Part shown: piece by piece, positions 1-11,548 of the stretch
Layout of the letters: each line of letters opens with the position of its first letter
Position numbering within the stretch: the first letter of the stretch is position 1
Position numbers and translations under genes: made by a program
Source of the DNA: Lenzites betulinus
Lineage: Eukaryota > Basidiomycota > Agaricomycetes > Polyporales > Polyporaceae
Length of the DNA stretch: 64,000 nt
Direction: 5' to 3'
Assembly (NCBI GenBank): GCA_022264855.1
Contig: JABYQU010000040.1
Coordinates: 186,001 to 250,000 of the forward strand
The notes under the pieces: generated by a model
Seen by the model: only the letters and a program-made list of their open reading frames with translations
The model's database searches: none
What the model was told of the DNA's origin: nothing

Positions 1-791
1 GACAGAGTGCTGTGTACGAAAGTAGTTTCAGAAATTTGGAACAGGTCTCCAGAGATATTTCCAAGCAACCCGAGTTTGGCGGGAATGCGAGAGTACACGC
101 GAATAAGAGAACGGTAGAGAGAAGAGCGGATGAAAGGGACAGATGACGGCGTAAGATGAGATGAGGTGGCAGAGTCGGCGGACACGTCCATCACCCCGCG
201 CTCAAATTGGCACTGCGCGCAAATACATGACGCAGTATGTCCCCCGGCCCGCTACCCGTTCAACGTTCAGTAGCGTACGCGCGTACGACGTGCGCGCTGG
301 CTCTCCGAGGTCTGGTACAAACTCCTATATCCGCGCGTAGGTTATCCACCTACAAGAATATTCGCCGTCCGCGTTTACTTGGAACGTAAGATGGAGACAG
401 CCGCGGTGGCTGCAGACATTTTAGGTGAACATAAGCGCCCATGAAACCGCGTCTGTAGCGAAGCACGTGACTATGCCGGTGGCTGGCCTGTCAGTGTTGG
501 GCAACGGTGGTTAGCTATCGACGACGACGCTAGCCACAACAACGACCGTCTCTTCCTCCCATCTGTCTCAGACAAGTCTCTGCAGCACATCCCTTGCTGC
601 GCGCCACTTGTCAGCCTCACAGGGGCACTGCCTTGGCTATCAGGCTGACGGAATCCGCACCTGCCATTCCTATTTGAACATTCTGCGAGTTCTGCCGTGA
701 CGTACTGATACCGCCTGCCGCTTCCCTCTGGCACGAACTCCTCCCACCTACCGTCGCCCTCTACGAATAGCACAGTGCGGGCACTATCACC
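1..791. other. upstream region of the Mo25 gene, no gene seen
   Basis: I see no coding exon that fits a known family here. The only long open frame is antisense to the first exons of the Mo25 gene and is not protein-like. The interval presumably holds the Mo25 promoter and 5' leader. Confidence 0.5.
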
Positions 792-2183
792 ATGAACTTC
801 TTCAAGACAAAGCCCCGCACTCCCCCAGACCTTGTCCGTGGTCTTCGAGACGCGCTTCCGAGGCTGGAGGCTGGACCGCCCGGCGGGGAGGTCAGGAGAA
901 AGGTACGCCCCTTTGAATCCCACGGCCCCTTGCATTGAACGCGGGCTGTAGGCAAATGACGATGTGGGGAAGAACTTGCAGCAGATTAAGTCGATCTTGT
1001 ACGGAGATGGTGGTACGCATGATTGTGAAGGGATCCCTTCAACGCGCGTGGCTGACCCGTTTTCAACGCCGTAGATCCACTACCAGAGCTAGTTGCACAG
1101 CTTGCCCAAGAGACCTACAACACGGACCTTTTACTCCATCTGATACAGAACATCCACAAGCTCGAGTTTGAACCCCGCAAGGATGTGGTTCAGATATTCA
1201 ACAATATTTTGAGGCGACAGATTGGCTCCCGCTTCCCCACCGTGGAATATCTATCTCAGAAGCCAGATGTCTTGTTTGCCGCGTTTGAGGGTTACAGCAA
1301 CGAGGAAATCGCGCTCAACACGGGCATGATCCTGCGTGAAATGCTACGCCACGAGCCTTTAGCCAAGATTCTGTTGTACTCTGAGCAGTGAGTGATGATG
1401 GATCCGCTGACTTTGTGCCGCCTTGTGACGTCGCGCCTCAGGTTCTACAAGTTCCCACATTACATCGAGACCACGACCTTCGGCATCTCGTGTGATGCGT
1501 ACACCAACCTCAAGGAGACCCTGACCCGCCACAAGGCCATGGTGGCCGAGTACCTCGACAAGAACTATGATCGCGTATGTCTCCCTAAACCCTGTCTAGA
1601 ACTGCGGTTGATGTTCACTTTTGGCTTGCACAGTTCTTCTCGTCATTCACGACTCTTATCCTCTCGAACAATTACGTCACCAAGCGGCAGTCGTTGAAGC
1701 TCCTCGGAGAGATCCTGCTGGATCGTGCGAACTTCAACGTAATGACACGTTACATCGCGAACGAGACGAATCTCAAGATGATGATGAACCTCCTGCGTGA
1801 CAAGAGCAAGAACATCCAATTCGAGGCGTTCCATGTGTTCAAGGTGGGTAACCCGCATGTTGATGCCACACCGCTCGGTTTAAGCGTGATTCCTTCGGCT
1901 AGGTGTTTGTGGCCAATCCCAAGAAGCCTCCACAGATAGAAACTATCCTTCGGCGAAACAAGGACAAGCTGCTGAAGTTCCTGAAGGAGTTCCACAACGA
2001 CAAAGAAGGTACGATAATATATTTAATTTGGGTTGCATTTTGATACTGACCTGCCATCCAATCTTGCAAGACGAACAATTCATGGTGCGTCTTCACATTG
2101 TGTCGGCTACTAACATATGCTTACCCTCGTTAATTTCGCAGGACGAGAAGCAGTTTCTCATTGTGCAGATACAGGGCTTGTGA
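792..2183 (+). CDS. HYM1: Mo25/Hym1 (CAB39) scaffold protein
   Basis: Mo25/Hym1 is an armadillo-like helical scaffold. In fungi it works with the Kic1/Cbk1-type kinases of the RAM/MOR morphogenesis pathway; in animals it activates LKB1 and STE20-type kinases. Eight predicted exons (792-902, 952-1012, 1075-1387, 1442-1574, 1634-1843, 1903-2008, 2071-2084, 2142-2183) sum to 990 nt, giving 329 residues, the usual family length. The start ([11 protein letters not shown]) is typical. Family blocks include [57 protein letters not shown], and the C-terminal [13 protein letters not shown]. The seventh exon is only 14 nt, but phase and protein sequence both require it. The gene stands alone on its strand, followed by a long gene-free stretch. 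Identification is very secure; individual splice sites are predicted. Confidence 0.96.
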
Positions 2184-5100
2184 TGTGGTGGTTGGTGCAT
2201 CACCTTCACCCACACCCGACTCTCCTAGCCAGCACAGCGTCCCTTGATACATACCGCTCTGCATGAGACTCTTCTCGTCCCCCCAGCTTGCCGTCCCTCT
2301 CCTGCCTCACCGCAGCACATACCCATGCTCCACCCCGTCATACGCTCCCTCTCTACGGTTGTACCACCCTTCTTGCTCGTGTATCATCTGTAATGATCGT
2401 CCGTCCTCGACCTCTCGGTACTCCCCCGCCCCGTCTCAAGTCCTCGCGGTCCCCGCTGCATTACCCGTGCATTGTGTCCGTAGCTTCCCGTCCGCATAGT
2501 AATGAGCTTTCGCACCCCTATCCCTCGCAGAACTACTCTTCCTGGATCAAGTAGCAGCCTGTCGCATCTGTCGTGTTGTCGAAGTGGTCTACAAGCTGTA
2601 CGTACGTACTGCGGTGCTTTGTGTTTGCTGTCTACAACCCGCGCGTTTCGTCTCGTCAACTGACATCTCGACATCGCTGCGTCGAACCCTGGCAGCCTGC
2701 GGCCGCAGACCACATGTCTTGGCCTCTCTGGCACCGTCGCTCCGAGTGCAACCCACGCACACCCAGAGTCAGAGTTAGAATGCCCGACTCTCCGCCGCAG
2801 TGCATCTCTCTTTGGCCGCTGTCCCAGACCTGCCTCCAAGCTGTCCCTGATCACACTCTGCGGTAATAATGGCCGAGGGCAGAGAATCGCGGTCAGGTGC
2901 CTCCCCGAGCGTATGCCGTCGAGACCCGGCACTCGGGGGGGCCTCCCCGCTCTGCTAGACGAACCGCGCAACGCCGCTCACATGTACCGTCATACCTCCA
3001 CGCGCCGCGCGGCCGCTCCCACTCACTGCTGCCGTCTGCACCACCATCGGTGTGGGTACGCACAATCAGGGCACATAGCAACAACTGCTCAGGTCTGAGG
3101 TCGCGCGCTGCCCGAGCCTTATCTCGCAAGTCCGGTGCGTACGCAGAGATGGGCGATGGGAGAGAGAAGGGCAGTTCCAGCCGTGCCAATTGAGTCCTCG
3201 GGCGGGGACTGTGTACTGGACCCGCGTCATCCTCACGTGTCGCCGCGCGCCGCGCGGGGACATTGACCACCCCGAGCTGCGAGCTGCCGCGGGAAGCGCA
3301 AATATCGCCGAGGGGTTGCCAAGTTCACGCACGCGCATGATGGGGTGACAACACAGCGCAGGCCTAGGGCCGGGGCGCTCGCTGCTCGCTGCGCGACGGC
3401 GCGAGTGGAGTACCGCTGCCGCCTGCGAACAGGAACGTCGTCCGAACGCGCTGCGCACCCCTGCACTCTCGAAGGGCCCGAGCTCCGATGTATCGTGCCC
3501 CCCGGCCGTGAGAAGCGGCGAGAAGCGGGGGGATGCAGTCCAGCAGCGGGGGTGGCACTGCGCACGGGTGCCCGGGCGTTCGAGGCTCCATCGATCTTCC
3601 CGCCCGCTGCCAGCGATGTCGGGCAGGGGACGAAGGTAGTGCGACCGTGGTTGAGGGGGACTTGCCGTTTGCGCGCGGAAGGCCCGCTTTCTGCGAGCGT
3701 CGATCCGCATTCATCTGCGAGACGCGAGACGCAGGCGCGGGCGATCGTGCTGCGTCCTCCGTTCTCAGCTGCCCGCAGACGATCTGCACTCCGGCCGGCG
3801 TCGAGTGCTCGGGCAGGCGCAGACGTGCCGGTGAACCTTGCAAGGCGGGCGTCGTGCGCTTGCGGCGGTTCTCGCGCAGTGTGATGCGGTCGACGAAGAC
3901 GTGGAGCGTGCCGCGTCGAAGCCGGCGGAAAGGCCGCTGTTCTGCGCTGGCATTCATCGGGCGTCGAGGGGAGCTGGGATGAGGGCCTGAACGCCGAAGG
4001 ACGTTGCGGGCGCGGGCGCGGGCCGGACGGGTGTGAATGAGGTTAGACTCGGGGAATGAACGTCTTCTCTTCTGGCGAGGGATGCCCTGGAATCTTCGTT
4101 GGAGTGGCACTGCCAGCGTACCTAGCGTGAGGGCGGTTGCGGGGCACTTGGCAGCGGAGAGCGTCATGATCAGACGTGCCACTTGCACAGTGTGAGGAAG
4201 CCGTTAACCACGGGGATTGCTAGGTGGGATTAGGTAGCACAGGCAGGAATATTTTGACTCCCATAGCTTTTGTGCAGGCTCGACCAAGGTGAGGAAGGTA
4301 CGCCTGCCTTCCTGCGCGTGTTCCATACGGGGGCCTGCTGTTGGTCGGTCTCAACACAGCCCAGATGGTCCCAGCAGCTCACCGTACTTTCGGGACTGTG
4401 ACGGGTGTCGGAGCACGGGCCTTGTCCTTCGCAATTTTCCCATGGCCCCGCGGCGGATTGCTCGTACATTCTGCATCACAGGCTGCTCTGCGGTATCGTG
4501 AATGGTAAAGAGGGCCCTGATAACAACGCATCAGGGAGCGGGTCGCGATCGAGAGAAGGTAGACCACCTGTCCGCATGAGCACTCAGGTCGAGCGCCATA
4601 GGTATGTTACGGCCGCTATCGTCGCTCGCGAACTGCTGCCGCCGCGGCGCTGAGTTGAACACTGGCTAGACTTCTTGGCTTGCGTACAGCTCAGGGCCAG
4701 CTTGAAGCCCGCGATATGGGCGCGCACCGAGGGGAGCGCGCTCGGACCGCGATACCGCGCCGGGGATATCTTGTCTGCTGGATAATGAGCATCGGAACGT
4801 CATCGATGGCCGTGAATATCGGGGGCAGGTCTGGACGTCTTATCTGATCCGGGGCATGGAAGACGACATTCTAAACAACGCCATGGAAGGTTGTAGCCCG
4901 TAAAACCCCCGTCTCGAGTTGTTACAGACCATAAACTGCGGCACTAGTAAGTGTAGTGCATTAGAAAGCGAGCTAGAATGCATATGGTCTTGCAAAAAAA
5001 ACTCCATGAGCATCTGCGAGAACGAGACGGATTCGCAAAGCTCGCCTGGCCATCCATCGGTAGGGACAATGTGGGAGATGGTGAGAGAGGGACCGTGATC

Positions 5101-7096
5101 GTACGCAGACTTTCAGCCCCCAGGTCGTGTATTATCTGTTCTCGACTATAGATATCGCCGAATGAAGGATGGGCAGCAAGTGTTAACGCAACCGACTACA
5201 CCAAGCCCAAGTTCTACAGGGGACCGTAGGAAGTTGATTTTCTTTAGCTGGTAGTGATGATAAGATATGGAATTGCGGTTGAATCCAAGTCTTGTACACG
5301 ATGAGTATAAGAGAATCTGGACGTCTCTCCGCGCGATGGTCGCAAGAACAACATGAACCGCGATGAATGGGACTTTTTGAGAGGACCTGCGATTGGCAGA
5401 AAACGATAGACATAGACTAAGACAAGTTGAAGCTCAAGCAGTGAACCTTACCAAAAATTGTCGCAAAGGCACGTGCGCGTGACGTCACGGTAGCAAACTT
5501 TTTGCGCCGAGGATTGTGGCGGCGCTGCAGCAGCAGTCTTCAGCACTCTCACAAACAGGACAGGCCTTATAGTCCTCTCCTCTTCTATCAGGATATATGT
5601 GATGATTGTATACGATTGGATGATGCAAAGTATAGCCCATTGTCCGAGATCACTCAGCTCGTAGGCCAGCAGTTCGGAGCTCAGTATGAACTCGGTGAGA
5701 GTCGTCTATCGCTCATACATAGATCGCGCTCATCTCTGATTTCCAGGCCGCTGAGTCGTTCTGTTGGATCTTGTAGTATGCACAGGTCAGATCAAGGTTC
5801 AGACAGGGACAGTTCTGCCACACACCACGGCGAGCTATCGAGTTCGCTTCCCAGATGAGTGACCGGCTTCTCAACCTTTCGTCTACGGATATGATCCAGT
5901 AGAGTTTTGAAGCCCGTGCCTTCTAAGCACTCCGGTTACGACACAAGATGCGTACATTCGCTTCTCTGTTCCCCCTTTCTCGCACCGCACGAACGTGCCC
6001 TTCTTTCTCCAGACTCCGCCACAAGGCCCTATGATCTCATTTCTCCTCCCGCGGCAATAACATCAACTACTCTTCGTCGTCATTTTCGCCACTTGATCAC
6101 CCGCTGGGTTTCCACTGCAGAATCTACCCGGACATCCGTTCTTTGCTCTAGGAACACTTCTCGTGCACGTGCGCGCTTCCCGGGACTACTCCCGGACCTT
6201 TCTTCAAAGCCTGCAGGAAGTTCCACACGGGCCGATCATACAGTTAATCCTGGGATAGAACACCTGAATTGTGCATACACCCACTGTCGCGGCCGAACCA
6301 AAGTTCAATTCACCTGTTGATGGTCACCCGGCCGCACGACTGGTTTTGTACCCATCCCCGGCACATCAATACGTCCCTTGGCGCCCATAATACTCGCCAG
6401 CGCCGTCAAGGCGCCCTACCTATGGTAATTCTACGTACAATCGGCGCGATTACTAACCACTAGCGGCGGCACTGTCGATTTCCACGTCAAGAATGTCGTG
6501 CGCAACATCGCGCCAGGCGGTATCATCACGGTGCAGGCAGGCATATCTCGTCATTCGCCTGACTTTTGCATACATTGCACCTCCGGTACAAGCCGCCAAC
6601 GCACGAGGCTTGCAAGACCAAGGGAGCTCGATCCGGGAGCCGATCACCTGCTTCACACACGCACTCCACCGAGGCTTTTCTTGTTTCGGAGAACCCAAGA
6701 GTGTCTGGGTGGGCTCCTCCGATGGTTCCTGTGGACGAATAGCGTCTGGGAAGATTGGATTCAAGTTCCGTTCTTATCAAAAGGTCACTTCCCTCACAGG
6801 TCGTTCCCGGCTTTGTTCGTCCCGATGGCGCCCCGGACCCTCGGTAACAATATACTTAACACGGCTCGTCACCGTGATGTCGATGCGGAACGGATGCGAG
6901 AGATTGAAGACCGATCCCCCGGCGCCTCGTGCTCAGGACGTTGAGCATGTCCTTTCCGTCCTGCTTGTACATGGTCTAGCCGGCACGCGATGTTCGTTAG
7001 GCGACCGGGCCCTGCCAGCACCTTATTATCCCAGACCCGTCTGCTCCTCCGCCCTCCGCCTCCCGCGCCCGCGCTGGTCCAGTCCCACCATTGATC
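2184..7096. other. 4.9-kb stretch without a recognisable gene, with a GC-rich island
   Basis: I find no exon chain matching a known family. Between about 2,890 and 4,160 the DNA is very GC- and CpG-rich and carries overlapping open frames on both strands (for example a 274-codon frame ending near 3,364 on the minus strand). These are rich in Arg, Ala, Pro and Ser and have no domain character, as expected from base composition. About 4,200-7,000 is of mixed composition and closes quickly in all frames. It may hold the RING gene 1 promoter, untranslated exons or a non-coding transcript. Confidence 0.5.
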
Positions 7097-9157
7097 ATGC
7101 TCGTCCTCCACCCCAACTCGCAGTGCGACGTCTGTCTCGACAATTATACCGCCTCCAGGGAGCCCAATGTCATCTCCTGTGGCCACGTATTCTGTCGGAG
7201 GTGGGTTGCCTTTGTCCCCCTCCCCGCCATTGTTCCGCGTGGCTCACAGCCCGCCGTTGTACCATAGGTGTCTGCAGTCGTTAGTTCGACCTAGCTGCCC
7301 TCTATGTCGCACCCCTTTCTACGACCACGATGTGCGAAGGCTGCACGTCGATAAGGCGACGCTGCCTTCATCTACTCCGCTCTCGTACCCTCCCGATTTG
7401 GAATCCGTCGACCGCGCTCGTCAGTTCCAAACGCAGCTCACCCGCATGATCAGAGGGGGTGCAACAGCATCCGACCTGTACGAAGTGCAATCGGAACTCA
7501 AACCTTGGTTGAGCACCCAAGAGCCCGACGATGTGCGCCAATCCGCGACTTCATGAGCGTCGGTTGACTGACCTTCCCTTGCAGCATGCCGATCTGCGGG
7601 CCACTTATACGCTACTTTATCGACTGCTCAAGGGCAAGCAGCAGCTTGCAGACGTCGAGCAAGATTGCTCCGATCTGAGGGCGAAGATTGAGGAAGAGCG
7701 CCAGATAGCGGCCGCCAAGTACGACGAACTCGAGCAGAGATCGTTCGAGGAGCGGGACCTCCTCCTCAGCGCTGAGAACGCGCTCAAAGAGGAAAACGCT
7801 CGCTTACGCGATGAATGCGAGGAACTGAGAGTGTGAGTTCGCATTGCTCCCAAGACTCCGTATATCCGCTGATTCGCTGTTCGTAGTAAGGTACATGACG
7901 AGGCCTTCATGCATTCTCACGAGATCGCCTCGGCTAACCATGCATTTTTAGCTTGAGGACTGCTCCGCGGAGTGCCGTCAACTCTCGGACGAGCTGAAGG
8001 AACTGAAGGGCAACCCCCTACCCCCGTTACCCCGTTCGATCGAAGGCCGGCATTTCTACCTCCACGACCTCAGCAGCGCAAAGGCCGAGCCGGTCGCCAT
8101 TCTCAAGGATAGTCCAGACACTGCCAATGCAGTGAAGGTGCAGATCGTCGGCAAGGACAGCTTCTTCCAACTCTCGCCTGTGCCGCATTCTATCCCCGAC
8201 CTCCCCTCGGGCTTGATGACCTTCCAACCACTCACGGACGACCTCGACGGCGCTTCAGACGACGACAGGTGCCCGAAGAGTTCCAGTCTCCTCTCTGCCC
8301 CTCGCGCGATCCCTATCCAGTCGCGGTCTCCAGCTTATCGCTCGCGGAGCCACTCCTCAACCTCAGCTGATCTCGATGCGATGTCAATTTCCGTCCCGCG
8401 CAGCATGCTGGACGTGCATATGGGTAGTGTTTCTTCCTCGCCGAATGTTTCCGCCCTGCAGTACTCCTCACGGCCGGTGGAGTTCGTCTCAAACTCTGTC
8501 GGACGTGTCCCGGAGAACGCCCTCGGTCTTCGCACCGTAGAACCCGTCCGCATGTCACCACCGACGATCAGCTCCGAAACGAGGGAGCAGCAAGAGCGTC
8601 GGGAGCGTTTGGCGCTGCTCAAGGAGGTCCTCAACGACCCGGCGCCCTCCTCTGGTGTTGGCCTTTCGCGCAAGCCGACGCTCTCGGACGCGTCAGACCG
8701 CGCTCGGCCCATCGCTCCGAGTGGATACTCCTCCGCGCGCACCCCCTCGCCCGTCTCGAGTACTTCGCACCCGTACTCTGCGTCGGCCCTGGAGAAAGAA
8801 CATGGCGTGCAATCCCACAGACTTCAGCCACCGATCTCCTCTGCAAGCGCGGCAGCGCTGCAACACGAGCGCTCCCGCGCCTCGTCCACCGCGTCTGCAA
8901 TGCCTCCTCATCCGCCACTCGTTCACGCGACCGCGACGCGTGACCGGGACCCTGCACCCCCCATGCACGCCATCTACGCCCCGGCGCCTCCCCCAGCGTC
9001 CCCCGCGAGACCCGCACAAGTCCGGCGGCAGTCGACGGACACGGGCTCCCTTTCCAAGGGCAAGTCCGCAGCAATGGGGCTTGCCCCAGCCGGCTCCTAC
9101 CAGTCGGGTCTTACCCGCACCATGCGCGCAATGCAGGACGCGCCGCGCGTCTCATAG
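7097..9157 (+). CDS. RING-finger protein 1 (RING, coiled coil, Ser/Pro-rich tail)
   Basis: Likely E3 ubiquitin ligase-like protein of a fungal family; substrate unknown. The start reads MLVLHPNSQCDVCLDNYTAS, immediately giving a C3HC4 RING: CDVC, then ISCGHVFCRRC, then CPLC followed by RTPFYDHDVRRLHVDK. A helical, Glu/Lys-rich coiled coil follows (about residues 125-230), then a roughly 350-residue disordered Ser/Pro/Arg tail. Predicted exons are 7097-7200, 7268-7532, 7585-7832, 7887-7890 and 7952-9157, summing to 1827 nt (608 residues). The 4-nt exon is needed if both flanking introns (54 and 61 nt) are normal. The alternative is one 121-nt intron using a GTGTGA donor. Two paralogues lie at 12,937 and 48,738. 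RING assignment is firm; ubiquitin ligase activity is inferred. Confidence 0.85.
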
Positions 9158-10814
9158 TCTCGGACCATACGTTTCGAACAGTCTCGTTTCACTGGGCGTT
9201 CTAGCAATGCCCCCGGCACAAATACGCACTGGTGGGCACGTATAACGCACCCCCGGCATGCGCAAGCGTGTGCCCGGGGACGTGCGCGGCGGCCCTTTGT
9301 CCTCGTGGCCCGTGTCCGTTCTCGCCATCCCTTAAATTATCCAGGTACGATTCTCTCCATCGCCAGCAGCAGCAAGAGCAGACAGGCGGCGTCGCCGGCC
9401 TCGGCGTAGCCTTCTTCTCTCTCCTTCCCGCGGTCTCCAGCTCCAATAACGCATTTACACGCACGCACACCGCGGACCCTCCCATAGCGGGCTCCGCGAG
9501 GTTTAATGTATCCTAACTATACGCATATGCCACCACCACCCCATCCCATTGCATCCACCCCCGCTCCCGCTTCGCCTTCTCACCGCCTCCCCTGCATTCA
9601 CATTCGTGTTCGCCGCAGCGTTTCCAGACTTCCTCTCTCAGACCCCTCGGAGCATCTATGTCCTCGGCTTCGGACTTCTGTCTGCCAGCGTTCCCTCTCC
9701 GTCTCCGCGCCCCCCATGAGCGGCTTGTACTTGTAACGCCCCGCCCGCTGTCTGTCAAGAACCCCATACACACAACATGCATCGCAATATCAGCATCAGC
9801 ACTTGGTATCTTCTTCTGTCTGTCGCATAAACTGCGCGCACCCGAGTGACCATGCGCCCTGCACGCGCGGCTGCTTCAACTTCAGCCGTGCGGGTGCAGA
9901 GGATGTCCGTCCTGCAGATCGTTATTGAACCTTGAAACCTTCTCGGGACCAGATGTCGCGGACCGAAGGCGACCGCGAGAGGCCAGGGCACGTACTGCTC
10001 GTAGGCCTCGAGGCGTGCACGTCCGCGCCGTGCGCAATCTCTTGCTTTCTAGCAGTCCATTGTGCGAAGCTGGACAAAGAAGCGGTCGGACATGGGTGGG
10101 TTCGTTCGGATGCCGCTATCGGTGGCACGCCTGCAATGCGCGCGGACGCGGCTGGTCTGTATCAGACTTCATACCGGAATTCTGGAGGGGCGAATCGGAC
10201 CCAGGATGAGGCTAACGGAGCGGAGGTGTCTGGCGGTGGGAAACAGTTTTCGCTGGCGCGCTTGTGACGGGCACCATGAGGTTTTAATGAGTGATATAGG
10301 ACCCGAGGCGTATTCCACGGACGCTGCACGAGATGTGACCCTCAACGTGTTGCAGGAGAACGGAAGACCGGGCGACGGAGGCGACATGTCCGTTTGTTGT
10401 GACGTTGCGGTAGCTGGACTAAGCGGATGCCTTTGCCTGCATCGGAGGTTATACTCGGAACGGAACGTCGGAGAAACATAAGAACCTGCCCACGGGGTGA
10501 GGAGTGACGGCAAGTTTCGGGCGCGATATCATCGAGTCGGAGGTCTATTTGAAGCGGGGTTTGAGTTCAGAAGGAATGCACGCCAAGTACCCAGAATTGA
10601 GAACAAGAAGTGAATAAGATAAGTAGTATGCGAAGCTCCGAAGAGCACCAGTTTTAATACAACGGACACGTCGTACCGGGTGTTCCCCTCGCAATATATG
10701 CCAGCCAATACAGCAGAAAGCCAGGCCGTCCCTCCTGTCCATTAGCACTCGTAGATTCCAACTGAACACCCAGACCCCGAGGTATGGCAGCTGCGCAGCC
10801 TGAACCTGATGTGT
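9158..10814. other. intergenic stretch between RING gene 1 and Sec61-beta, no gene seen
   Basis: The stretch lies between the stop codons of two converging genes and should hold both 3' untranslated regions. Short overlapping open frames near 9,920-10,500 lack family motifs and a consistent exon pattern. I see nothing else. Confidence 0.5.
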
Positions 10815-11305
10815 TTACTTGGTGAATGCACGGATGATCTTGGCGGAGATGTGAAGGAAGAAAATGGAGGCGATGAAGGAGAGGGAGAGGACGAGGACAA
10901 TGAAGGGGTCACTAGAGGCCAGCGGTAAAGTTCTGTGATGAGTACACGCTCAGAACGTGCATGCGTATATGTACTCACACTCGGAGTCCAGGTGAGTCGT
11001 CCGTGTAGAGCTTCAACATCGTGTTGGACGAACCGCCGGCTCCTGCGGCACGCGTAGAGTTGGGCTTCGAGACCTGCGAGCCAGTCGCTCGTCGACTATA
11101 CATGTTCCACAGGATGTGAACCAGTGAGCGAGAGGTAGCAACTATATAGAGTGCGTTGCATACCGAATCTGAGCACCAGGAGGCTTCCCGACGGCACCCG
11201 AGGGACGGCCATTGCTACGAGATGATTCGGAGTCGGACTAGACACATGGCAGGTATTCAGCGCACTTGCACAAGGATCATGCAACCATTTGGGACGACAT
11301 ACCAT
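10815..11305 (-). CDS. SEC61B: Sec61 translocon beta subunit
   Basis: Small tail-anchored subunit of the Sec61 protein-conducting channel in the ER membrane. The model has four coding exons: ATG alone (11,305-11,303), an exon coding SDSESSRSNGRPSGAV, an exon coding RRRATGSQV up to the conserved TRAAGAGGSSNTMLKLYTDD, and a last exon coding the membrane anchor (PFIVLVLSLSFIASIFFLHI) and the end SAKIIRAFTK. About 96 residues, the normal size. The first intron begins directly after the start codon (ATG then GTATGT). The gene is head to head with a longin R-SNARE gene, with 243 bp between the two start codons. Identity is certain from the conserved GG(S/T)SNTM and anchor sequences. Confidence 0.96.
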
Positions 11306-11548
11306 AGCGGCGGCAGGAGAAGAGATGGACGTGTGCTGGCAAGTCCAGCAGCTGAGAGCACATCTCCACGTCCACCTGCGCCACGTGGGGCTTAAGCCGC
11401 CGTGATAGGCACGTGCTCTTTAGTGTCACCCTTGGGTCACCATTGTGACGCTGACGTACATGGTAACGAGCGCCCAGTAGCGCTGCCGGGTACTTTCGTG
11501 CGCAACTGCCAGTCCCCGCTCTTCTAGTCCTCTCACTTCTACCTCGAA
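11306..11548. promoter_or_regulatory. shared divergent promoter of Sec61-beta and the longin R-SNARE, with two CACGTG boxes
   Basis: The 243 bp between the two start codons contain two perfect CACGTG palindromes (11,382-11,387 and 11,410-11,415), 28 bp apart. Next to them is a run of GTCAC/TGACG half-sites up to about 11,457. CACGTG is bound by bHLH factors in fungi. Joint control of two secretory-pathway genes is an inference from position. Confidence 0.5.

Noticed and set aside
3364..4188. 274-codon minus-strand open frame
   Set aside because: It lies in a GC-rich island with equally long frames on the other strand and looks compositional; no motif or splice support.
6493..7284. 263-codon plus-strand open frame
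   Set aside because: It overlaps the RING gene 1 start and RING exon in another frame, and it reads through a good intron; no domain character.
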